Below, piece after piece: positions 45,203-56,469 of a stretch of 64,000 nucleotides of DNA. Numbering within the stretch: position 1 is the first letter of the stretch; each line of letters starts with the position of its first letter. The position numbers were made by a program, and so were the translations under genes. The notes beneath the pieces were generated by a model. That model was not told where the DNA came from, did no database searches, and saw only the letters and a list, made by a program, of their open reading frames with translations. Origin of the DNA: Lytechinus variegatus (lineage: Eukaryota > Echinodermata > Echinoidea > Temnopleuroida > Toxopneustidae). The DNA lies in contig NC_054741.1 in the NCBI RefSeq assembly GCF_018143015.1, forward strand, positions 67,401,754-67,465,753. Reading direction: 5' to 3'.

Positions 45203-48056
45203 TCAAGAATATGAAGCGACGGTAGCTACTTCGGTCAAAGGAATGACTTCCACAGATCGGACCCTCGGGGCGCAGTTGCAGTCATACGCGACCTTATTCC
45301 TCAATAGCTTTAAGCCTGCTAACAACCACTGAAACACAACAGCACCTACGGTCTCCCCAACAACGACAAGTCCTACGATCCTTGGATGGCTGAAGTCCAA
45401 AAGACGATAGATGTAGGGGTGTCCATATGGATCAGTGCCTCCTGCAGCCCAGTAGATTGCCGCAAAGGCCAGGTAGATACCGCCCACGAATAACGGATAG
45501 ATTACGTGGAAGAAGCGAATCGGTATTGCCGTCACCATGAGGTCAATAACCATGATGATACCTGGTACAGCATGTATGTTGATGTTCTCTGCTAGTTTGT
45601 ATGTCGGTAGGTCATAACCGACGGTTGGCCAGAAAGATACGGCGATGAGTAAAGAGATGATGATACAGATGCTGAAAAGACACCACTGTAGTCTGTAGAG
45701 GACAGGTGGTTCTGAATGATGTAAAAACAAATAATAAACATTAGACAGGCGCATGTCATTTAAACTCTATTCTTCATGGTGATGTAACTGTAAAGAAGAT
45801 TTATTCAACAGTTATTAATCGTTTGATCGGGATAATTGCTTAGGCTACTTATCAGAAACCAGGAGGGTGTTTCATGAAAGTTGTGAGCTCTGACTGAATT
45901 GCAAGTGTTAATTCTTCCTGATACTGTTTCAAAGTAAAAGTGTTGAACTGATTTTACAGACCACCCATTTCTGCAATGTCATCTTTTCTGTCTCATTTAA
46001 TTCGTTTCTTCCTATGACGAGGTGATACCAAGTCTACCATCGAATTTCGAATTTTGTACAGCAGCCTCTGGGAGAGGGTCGCTCGAAACGAAATCGCCGA
46101 GCACGCCTACAACCACTTTTTTGTATACTGTGCATGGTAATGATTGTGTTTTGAATTATCATTTTATTTTGGGATCTATAAGGATAGGGTTGAGCAGAAG
46201 TAGCCTAAGGCTCATGCTTTGCAGGCTCACTCACCATTGTGGTAACTGCCAAAATACATGCCATACCATTGGTAGTAGGCATAGTCCGCTACCGCATTGA
46301 GGAAAGCAACGATGAGATAGAGTGTGGTAAGAACTAAGTTCCAGTCGGATAGATAGATGAATACCTTTAACCCACTCACTCCTGCGATGGAGGTAGAGAG
46401 GTGAATCACTAAAAACACAATGAGGTAGGTCACTATAAGCAGACGGTACACCACAAATGACAACTTGGCATAGGTGTCACACTGTATGGAGAAAATGTCA
46501 TGGAAACCAGCAGGATGATATCATACAGTACTCAAACTACAATGTAATCTGGTTTTGGGGATATCTAATGGTGATGATAATGATAATAATAATGCGCCAA
46601 CAACTATGAGTACCATAGCACTTTCCAATAAACCTATTCTCGAATACAAATAACATCGAGGGTATTTGCAAGAATTACATACACACACGCAGTACTTTGG
46701 AACAGTTCTGTTTCAAAAGTATTAAGTGTAGCTATTTTCCCGCGCAAATGATGTGTAATAATATATATATATATATAATAATATATATATATTATGAAAA
46801 AGTGATGATCCTGTTAGCTAAAATAAATGACTAGTCAAGTGATACATTTCATCCATTAATTTGATTAGGATCCATGTGACAATTTTATGATTATTAATAA
46901 TGTAGTATATAAAGCGTTTGTATCAAATTTGTATAAGCGAGCCACTAATGGTTACGATGGTTACTAGTAGTATATCGTAATATCTTTACCTCATGCGCAA
47001 GCGTTGAAATATTTGAAAATCACTGCCACTTCACCTTGGTCGAGTGAGCAAAATCGTTGATTTTTTTTTTTTAGTTTATTATTATTTAATTTTTGGCTAA
47101 AAGAAACAATCCCATCGCTGATATTCGAATCGAGGCGGAAGTCAGAAACACCAGATGTTCCACTATCGGATATTGACAGTTAAAATAATTACTTTTGGAA
47201 AAACATAAGTGTTTATATCATGTCGCTCTCTGCATTATGGTTAATTATAAGTGATTCCTAAACAGAATAATGATGATCATTTCCATTATTATCAATTACT
47301 ATGATTACCCTTATTATTATAAATATCATTTTCATAATCATTAATCATGTTGGTGAAGAAATTGTGCTTTGAAAATGTTTTCCATTAATTTCTATCATAA
47401 TGACGATTCTTTTGACGATTTTCCATTAGGATTTGAGGGTGAAAACAACAAAAAAGGGCTCGTATGAATAACTTGAACTTATGCCTGGTCCTTAATGGGG
47501 AATGAATTAATATCAAATAGTTAGAGCCTCGTAAATTACTTTCTTATATATTTCTTCCCCTTTTCTTATATTATGTACTCCTTTTTACACTCTGCTCGGA
47601 TTTAACATTCCATATTCCTGCTATATACCCATATTTGTCTTTATGTATCATACCTAATCTTACTCAAACTTAATCTCTGTCCAGTACACAAATGTCTGTC
47701 AGAACAATAAACTCTTGTTATTTCACAATCATTACGATCATAATTATGATCTAATTGTTCATTACACAATCAAACCAGAACCAGGCGTAAATCATCAAAT
47801 TTAGCCCGATTCAAAAGACCTATACCATCTTTTGCATTAAATCGATGTGAGTGCGTATTTTTATTAAAAAATATCACTCAACTAATGAATTGAATCATAG
47901 TGAAGTTGGTTTAGAACATACATACATCAAAAGTCTAAACATGACCGTTCAGCAATATGAAGAAATTATTAAGAGTATATTTACCACTGGTCTGACAATG
48001 TTGCTCGGATATCTTGTGTCAAAATCACAAGAACTACAAGTCTCCGAGTCACACAT
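45203..48056 (-). CDS. Rolling stone-like multi-pass membrane protein, copy B
   Basis: Three exons on minus: 47985-48056, 46235-46481, 45203-45711. They join with phases 0 and 1 to 275 residues. Exon 1 encodes a short Cys-rich N-terminus (MCDSETCSSCDFDTRYPSN). Exon 2 opens with CDTYAKLSFVVYRLLIV and a membrane segment, then FIYLSDWNLVLTTLYLIV. Exon 3 has LQWCLFSICIIISLLIAV, the motif NINIH (His about 153), then PIRFFHVIYP, IYLAFAAIYWAAGG, TDPYGHPYIYRLLDF and a cytosolic tail. Six or so membrane helices are expected. Rolling stone was first described as needed for myoblast fusion in Drosophila; the biochemical activity is unknown. Exon 1 was found by its similarity to the matching part of copy A and by its good donor GTAAAT; it is the least certain part. 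Neighbouring copies share strand and structure. Confidence 0.85.
46750..46795. repeat. AT microsatellite in copy B intron 1
   Basis: (TA)n with interruptions. Confidence 0.8.
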
Positions 48057-48881
48057 CTTCACATTCTTTCGTTAGAGATGTTCCGATGACATTAACTTCT
48101 ATGTTGCCACACCCTTATGAAAGCTTATATGTGAAATGTTACAGAGGATCAATTAAGCGTCCCTGACGAACTGAGCGTTGAGATAAAAACACATTATAAT
48201 TATATTGGAAACCGGCCACCAGGAGAAATCTTGGAATAAATACCACCACCTGGCATTAAGCTGGTAGGAGGCATATTGGGTGACACAATGTTGTACTATG
48301 CTGAAAGTCACGTGACCATCAATACCAGTGAATACAGTCCAATGTTCTGCTTTACATTTATTATTCATCGATTACCATCAAATCCCCAATGGATATTTTT
48401 GGATTTTAAGTGTCTTTATCTTGTGAATTATCTGGAAGGATGATTTAGGGCGAATTGTGCAATTTTTTGCAAATTTGGGCATTATTTCCAAAAATCTAAA
48501 TTAAGGATCAAAGATTTGACAAAACAGTTGAATTTGATTCCTCTTTGGTATTTTATGTAAAGCTAGTGGCCTGTTAAAACAAAATAAGATAGAAATAACA
48601 TAAAAATGACACGGGTCTCTAAGCTCTCAGGCCTCGAAAATAAAAATTAAGCATAATTATGGTATACGTTGCAAATTTGTTGAGTTTACCTTTGCCCTAC
48701 ATAACCTATTGTCATTTAAATTTGCTTTCCCAAGCATTATATTACAGGAATGAATTTATTATTCTTCCATGTATCCTTTACTTCGTCTTCTTACGTATCA
48801 TTCCTCCGCTGTAAGCGTAGATCCACGGTACAATTATACTGCATCATTAATTTTGCGCTAAATATTTTGAAGTGAGAGTAA
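48057..48881. other. Upstream flank of Rost copy B
   Basis: Any promoter of copy B should lie here; no convincing TATA or other element is recognised. Confidence 0.3.
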
Positions 48882-49046
48882 TACCTTGGTCACATTATTT
48901 TGATCTACGGCGGCCGTACGGCGAGTCGAAACAGCCGTTTCATTAATTTCAATTCAAACCACCTATATGCACTTGGTACAAAAAATGTTGAAACGGCTGT
49001 TTTCGACTAGCCGTACGGCCGCCGTAGAGCAAATGTGACCATGGTA
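48882..49046. mobile_element. 165-bp palindromic MITE (TACCTTGGTCACA ends)
   Basis: The ends TACCTTGGTCACATT and AATGTGACCATGGTA are inverted; the inner arms CTACGGCGGCCGTACGGC and GCCGTACGGCCGCCGTAG continue the palindrome through GAAACAGCCGTTTCA-type sequence to a short loop near 48950-48985. TA at both ends fits a Tc1/mariner-type MITE. It lies between Rost copies B and C. Confidence 0.85.
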
Positions 49047-49805
49047 TTAGGCAGAACGAGAAAGATAAATTTTAGCAAAAACTTTAGGACAAGTAGGTTG
49101 AGGTATTTTTTGGAGGAATCGGTTAATTCGCTGTTTGGTAGAAACAGAACAGAAATGGCAAATTGTTGTGGTTCTTATGATAATTGCAAAATGTTCAGAC
49201 ATATATTACAATTCATCGTCTTCTTTTATTAGGTTTAGAATTGTTTTCGTGTGAGAGCTAAACGCATTTTGATGTGATATTGTTGTTTGCAATTTGTATT
49301 TTACTTTGCTAAGGATTTCGCAATTCAGTCTTTGGCTCCTAATATGTTTTCCTAATAAACCATTTCAATTAAATACACGATTTTCATAAATGGGAATTTT
49401 CATATTCAGTGGTTGAGCTTCTATCGAAGTAGTCGTCATCACATTCAGTCAAAACCTCACTTCAATAATCCAATGATGATTATTACGCCTCTGCTACATA
49501 ATTATCACCCCCGTACAGTACAGTGGAATAGAAATAACTGTTCATTCTTGACTATGATAAACTTCAAAAACTTCAGATCAACTGTCAAGTGCAAATGTTA
49601 AAGTTGTTTACTTTCACAATCTTCTTAGAGCTTCTACATCTATGTATTAAAAAAGACTTAATAGAAAAACAAGCTATTGTGACAGAGAGGAAGTTTCCAT
49701 GCAGGTGGCATTCGTTTGAGAAATGATCTAGTCTATCGATCTTTTGTTAAAGCACAGATCACTTTCTTTCTCCACACTTGAAGTCAAAGGAGTCCTCTCT
49801 TATTA
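49047..49805. other. Downstream flank of Rost copy C
   Basis: AT-rich, with no recognised gene; probably includes the 3' untranslated region of copy C. Confidence 0.35.
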
Positions 49806-52570
49806 TTACTTGCTTTGTTCACTTGTTGTCGTTCCATATCTTGTTGAGACAGCTTGAAGCTCATCGTCTTCTGTTATTTCTTCGATCGGATAGCATTTGC
49901 ATTTTGCAAATATCTTCTTCCGATAGAGGAAGAAGAGCGTAAAGAATCCATGAATAAGGAACATTCCAATAATTTCTCCGGCTACTACAAATATCAACCG
50001 GACAGGATGCCGACCAAAGTCCAGAAAGACGTATATATAGTGGTTACCGTAGGGATCAGTTCCTCCTGCTGCCCAGTAGATGAGCGCGAAGATGAGGTAG
50101 AAAACGCCGTAAGCGAGTGGGTAGACGATGTGCTCAAAACGGAGGGGCAGTGTTACGATACCGACTTCAAGGACAGCGATGATGATCCACATTCCGTGTA
50201 GATTGATGATGTCATAGGCTTGAGTTGTTGGTAGTATACCTGTCACGATCACCCACACCCAGAATGTGATGCCTCCGACACAAGAAGATGATAGAGAGAT
50301 GTTAAAGAAAAGCCATTGTAGTTTAAAACGCCACGGAGTATGCCCTGTAAATGAAAGGGAAAAGGGCAATGTTATGGAGAATCATATTGACAGCAGTAAT
50401 ATCGCTCATGCTAAGTCCATTTTTTTAATTTAGAATCTTATGTATTGATAATCTAATATATTTAACCGCAGTATCCGCTCTATAGACCATTCAAAGCGCA
50501 ATAAAAATAAAACTTAAAATCATAAAAATTGTCTTTACTTTGAAGAGTTTTTTATGTTGTTGTTGTTCATTGGCTTAACCTGAATGCTTTGATATTTTCC
50601 TAATTGCAAGCCTACCTGTCGTAACAGCAAGAATCCATCCTCTGGATTCCTTGTATACATCAATAGCTACGTTCATAAACGAGAGAAGGAGGTAGATAGT
50701 GATACACACGTAGGTCCAGGTTTCGAGGTAGATGAATGTTTTGGCGCCAATTTTACCACTTATTTCCCGCGCCAGGTGATAGATAAGGAAGACAAAGGAG
50801 TATCCAGCCACTCCGAAACGGAATAAAACGAACAGGACGATTGGACATTTTGAACACTGAGGGTGATGAAATAAAAAGAAAAAATGTGAAAGATAAAAGA
50901 ATCGTCAACAAACAAGGTGAAAAAAAATGCTTCGGAAGAAGTGCATCCTGGGCCATGCTTATATGAAACTTATAGGCCTACACGATCACAGTAAACATGG
51001 TAAAGAAATATATCGTACGAACCGACGAACCCACATCATACTTCGCCTCCTTTCTTTGTCTGTCTGCCTCTTTCTCTCTTTCCATTTTCTCCTTCCATCT
51101 CAGTCCATAACACATTTTTTTTCATGATCAAGGAACTATTGTTCCTGTTAAATTCAGACTATTCACAATTCTATTCTCACGATAATCTTTTAATAGAAAC
51201 AAATAGGATTGAAAACTGAGCATGGAAAAATAGCGGTCTGTTGTAAGTGGATTCTTCAGTTCTACTGAAGTTTTCTCAAAACGTTTCACAGGGCCTACCT
51301 TTTGGAACAATTTAGAAACCATATAATTCAATCGCCCTCAGTGTATTCTTTTTAATGTAGGCTGAAAAAGTTTCTTTTACAATCGTATGTTTGCGATTTG
51401 GTAAACACTTTGCTCAAGTGACTATCATGTAGAAACACTGTATGATGTACTTATTTCTCATCATTTGATTCAGCTTTCTTTGTTACGTAAGGGATTTTTA
51501 TTCATGATTTTTTTTTCTGGGAAACTGTTTACAAGCTATGCTTTTAAATAAAATTATATTCCCATATTTCACGTGATATACACGTCAGTAAAACAAATTG
51601 ATACCACAGAAATCCCCAATTTAAAATATGTCATGAATGCTTATCGTTATATATATCTGGATAGAGTATCTTCTCCCAAAAATTTTGATACCATATTTTT
51701 GTTGTATGTCTCCATGCTTGGATAATCAGTAGGCATTCTTTGCAGTGTAAATTTTGATTTGCGCCAAAGTAAGGCATTACTCCAATGAATGAATCCAGAT
51801 GTCAATGATGTCATAATTCTACTTGAGTTCGTAAACAAATATGCTAATCCATTTTCAATGAAATTAAAATGAGAATTGATACCCAAAAGTGTTTATTAAA
51901 TAATACTAATGTAATGGAAAGGTGTGTTAAAATGGATTTTAATGCAACCCTTGTCATGCTTGTAGAATTATGACATCATTGACATCTGGATTCATTAATT
52001 GTAGTCATGCCTTACTTTGGCGCAAATCGAAATTTACATCACTGCAAAGAATACCTCCTGTACATCCAAGCGTTAACACATAACACAAAATAAGGTATCA
52101 AATTATTTGGGAGAATATACTCTGGTCATATTATTAGAATGATAATGTGTTTAAGGCCCCTTTCCACTTCGATTGGGGATTTGTGAGTTGTCAATTTTTT
52201 TTACTTACCCGGTACACTTTGCAAATGAGTGAATGTAATTGTCATTATTTTTTTTTCAATTCTAATGATGCATGTTTTTTATTGGAGTGTGAAACAATAA
52301 ATCAAATGAAAAAATCAAATAAAAGTTGTAACAAACGTACACATTAACATACGTCTTGCCCGATAAATTCCTATGTAACTCATCAATGTTTTTGTAAGAA
52401 CTTACCATGGGTCTGGTGAAGTCTTTATGGCAATCATGATGGAGCTTCACCTGTCCCAAGTCTACAGAATGGCATCCATGCACTAGGACATCTATGAATC
52501 TTTCATCGCTGGTCGGTGGCAACGGTTCCACCGAAGGGGGATCAACTGGTCTTGATGTCTTGGATCCCAT
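49806..52570 (-). CDS. Rolling stone-like multi-pass membrane protein, copy C
   Basis: Three exons on minus: 52406-52570, 50616-50856, 49806-50344, joined with phases 0 and 1 to 314 residues. ATG 52570 is chosen because the three upstream in-frame codons start from GTG only. Exon 1 gives a 55-residue hydrophilic N-terminus (MGSKTSRPVDPPSVEPLPPT and so on) unlike the other copies. Exon 2 starts CSKCPIVLFVLFRFGVAG, with a membrane segment and FIYLETWTYVCITIYLLL. Exon 3 has LQWLFFNISLSSS, INLH (His about 185), LPLRFEHIVYPLAYGVFYL, IYWAAGGTDPYGNHYIY, FLDFG and a charged tail (EEITEDDELQ). The family order and motifs are complete, so it is probably functional. Intron 1 holds a palindromic MITE (51664-52122). 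Confidence 0.9.
51664..52122. mobile_element. Palindromic MITE in copy C intron 1
   Basis: The left arm (51664 to ~51830: GAGTATCTTCTCCCA, GCATTCTTTGCAGTG, TGCGCCAAAGTAAGGCAT, AATCCAGATGTCAATGATG) is repeated inverted on the right (~51965-52122), separated by a spacer of about 130 bases. Arms are similar over roughly 160 bases. No coding potential. Confidence 0.85.
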
Positions 52571-54652
52571 CTTCTTCACTTAGATTGTGTGGTTCAAATA
52601 TGTCGAAGTAGAAAACTAAGTTACATTAACTTTAGATGTCTATTCTTTTGTGTATGTACGCAATATTTTGTTTGGTGAACATATTGAAGCTGGAGTCTAA
52701 GAATATTTGACAAATGCAAGTTTAAGTATGTTCTCGATGATTTTGAGAATAAAGAATCCTATTTCTGTCACATTAATTAGATTTGCTGACAAATAAATCC
52801 AATAAAGAAGTTTTTTGTTTTCAAGAGTGGTGTCCCGCTAGTGCTACCCAGTTCTCCAAATCGCGAACATTCAATGCATTACTGACGAGCAAGATTTTGT
52901 GAAAATATTTGTGTTCAGAGCTTTCAGCCCTGCTATATCGTGTAATTCAAGCTCAAGTGGCCCAGATGTACAGGTATATAGACATTCTTTTTTCTTGAAC
53001 CAAGAGAAAATGATGAAGGTGGTTCGCCAAACTTATGGTCAAGGAAATTACTCGTCCTGAAATAGTTATACTCTCCAAATGCATTACTCTGCGAATTCTC
53101 CAACGAATTCGCTTACATATAAGACCAAATCAAGGGTATGAAACGTATGAAACTACATATGCAATTATCACATTCAGCTTTCATTTCACCACGTTTACTT
53201 GGGATTAGCTTACAATGTTTTGCTCTTTTTTTACAGGGGAAGTGGGCAAAATGAAAAGGCCTTTGTAGATTTCACTGGTTTATTTTACAGTTTACTTTAT
53301 TAACATTATGATAAACACACATTGCTACCATGGAGCTACTAACCATTCAAACAATAGAGTAACAACACGACAAATGATATATGATGATGGTATGTACAAT
53401 ATAAGAAAAAATTGTTCCTGCAAGTTATCCGTCTCAAATTGAAAGTGCAAAATGGTATTCACAAAAATGCAATGAGGTCGATAATGATTAGATTGTAGTA
53501 CACATCATTTATTTCATCATTAAAGTAGAAGTTAAAATGACGATATAGCTAATAAAGTGACTATACAGAACAACTCCAATTCACTGTAAAATCGAATCTG
53601 TAAATGATTTCCCATGATACAAACAGAACCAATTCCAAATTCTCGAAAAGTACTTTCCCAAAATGATAAATCAACCAAAATATACATGCAGTAGTTTAGC
53701 AACACACCTTAAAACTTACCGCTCATATCTTCGAAATTAAAGTGTTTAGATACATGATGATCCATTATTTTATTTAAAATTGCACACATGGTTGTCTATG
53801 CGTGTCAACTATCTAACTTCATTCGTTAAAAATATCTTCCTGATGGTCTTCATAGAAATCTTTAGGCCCTATTTTGAAGGAATGTATTTCATCAAATGAA
53901 TTTCATTTCTTGAAAATCAAATTGGTTAAAGTGCTCAGTAGTGCTGAATCTACGGAAGAGCTCTCCGATGAAACCGAATGCTTAAACAATATATGGTATA
54001 TTACGATAAGCTGTAGTAAGCCCCCCCCTTCTTGCCAAATAATACAGTCAAATAAATGACAACTTTCTTTTTAGGTTCGCTTTCAAGCAAATCGCTTTCT
54101 TTATAGAGATTAAAATTATTCTATGTACTGTACAATGTACATAATATGTGTACAATATCATATATACATGTATGTAATATTTCCACCTGTGATATCACAG
54201 GCCTACCACGTCATAAAAATATCAGGCAGGTATCAAAGGGGGATTGAATATAATGCATTTTAAAGACGTTTAAAGAGCATGATATTTATTATCAACTCTA
54301 AGCATTGGCTTCCTATGCTTCTAGAAGTCCTTATTCCGTCCAGTTTGCATCATTACTTTTTTATTGCTATATACTAGGACAACCACTAATGTTACGATAA
54401 GAGGCTAGCTGTTGCGAAAAACAAACAAATTTCAAATAAATCGTAGGTCATCAAATCAATTGTAAGTCTTAAAATCATATGTACAATCAAGATTGATTAC
54501 TAGTCTTCTTCTTGGAAAAAAATGTCAACTGGTAGATTATCAATATTCGCAATCGATTGCTCATAAATATCTTACAGACATCGCCTTAGTCAATATCATG
54601 CCTACTACCTTATCTCCCATATTTCCCATTGGTTTGGAAATGTTAATGCATT
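52571..54652. other. Spacer between Rost copies C and D
   Basis: No gene recognised. The region next to 52570 should hold the promoter of copy C. A run of TGTAC/ACATGTA words is present near 54125-54175. Confidence 0.35.
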
Positions 54653-56424
54653 TTATCTGTTAGGAAGTTCCATAGCGGATCCAATCGGTCTACCACCAGC
54701 TGAGTTGGTTCCATCAAGAGCGGTGTAAGATGGATTGTTTGAATGTGTTAGCCATTCCCGAAGAAGGTACAGTCCCTTGACAACGACTTGACACAATATG
54801 GTAGCTGCTATCAACGCCACGCTAAAGATAATGGCTTCACGAGGATCGTCACCAAAATCAAGAGATGGGTAGATGAATGGCAGGCCCCATGGGTTGGTAC
54901 CACCAGCCTTCCAGTAGATAACAGCGAATGTCAGGTAAGCCAGACCGAGGAAGATGGGGTATATCACATGGACGAAGCGGATGGGAGTGGATGTGGTTAG
55001 GAGGTCTATGAGAGCAAAGATTGCTGGTAGGAGATGAAGGTTGATATTCCTCACCATGTTCGTGAAGAATATCTGGATGGTAGGTGTAGTGTAATATAGA
55101 ATCCAGAAAGTAAACGTAATCACCACTGAACCGTTGAGAACGATGTTGAATAGAAACCACTGTAACTTAAGACGGGTTGGTGTACCTGTATGAAGAGAGA
55201 AAGAAAAATCAAATATTTAGTTATATTCTACTCAGTATATAATAACTTCGAATAATCTATACATGCTCACGAGATTACAATTACATCACTTGAGTCCTAA
55301 GTGTTTATAGCTATCCAATCCAGGGTATGTTGCATTTATCATTTTCAATGTAATGATCTGCCTTCTTTCTTCCATAAAGATGTGGACAGGATAAAGAATA
55401 TGCACACAAAAAAGAGAAAGAAAGGAAGTCGGGAAGAACGGATATCAGTCTCCATTTCAAGAACTCAAACATAATTGATACATGCACAGACATACACCGT
55501 ATATCCCACACCCTCTTCTCCTACTTAAGATTCACCCGCAAACCAGCCGTCCCCAACCCAAACAGTCTGTCACATACATGCCTGCAGAGACATCAGCTCT
55601 CCTCATGCCAATTTGATACTTCCATTTCAAAATTTCACACACCCACACGCACACTATCACACAAATCAACACACCCCCGGCCTATTCATACTTCCACAGC
55701 AACACACATACATCAGCTCTCCTCATGCAACTTTAGAGAATCAACCAACACCCTTCCATTCACACTCCTATACCACTCCAGTTCACACATTCTACACCAA
55801 CTGTCTTATATACCAGTGCTCGCACATTCTCTCTTACATCTGCACCCAAGTAAGATTCATATTCCAACACCCACAACTATAGTCGACCTACACAGTTTCT
55901 TACATACACATACAAAGCTACATCCACACAACTTTAACATTCAATTTACCTTCCACGCGCACGTACATCAACCCAGAAAATTCTAATCTCCTTAATACAA
56001 AATACTCATACTCATACTCGCACACACACACCTCTTTTTCACAAATTCAACGTTAAGAAAACTAAACCATAGTCCAACTGACATACCTATATTACTTCCA
56101 TGAACCCTCCAACACCTATTCCTTTATACACACACCCACTGCTGCACACCCCAGTACACACCCACCCACATCATTGTGCATCCTAGCTCCATGTACATAC
56201 ACCCTTAGGGAATCATATCTTCAACCTCACATCACCTCCCACGAACACAGCGCACTCACACCAAATTACTGCACACACTCTCATCCACATTCACTCTCTT
56301 ATAGCCACTGGCGGCGGAAGCCAAAAATTTTAGGAGGGGACAAGCAAACAAAATTTGACAACGGAAAAAAAAAAGTTCTCAGCCCCCCAAAAAATTAGGG
56401 GGGACGTACGAAAATAAATTGACA

Positions 56425-56469
<45 letters not shown>

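Noticed and set aside
46482-47984. Impression that Rost copy B lacks its first exon
   Set aside because: A 24-codon exon with a proper donor was found at 47985-48056, matched by the equivalent region of copy A, so the gene is complete.
49854-50201. 115-residue plus-strand frame opposite Rost copy C
   Set aside because: Antisense shadow of the conserved exon 3 of copy C.
55613-55882. His/Thr/Pro-rich open frame on plus
   Set aside because: Caused by the CA-rich, G-poor composition of the intron tract.
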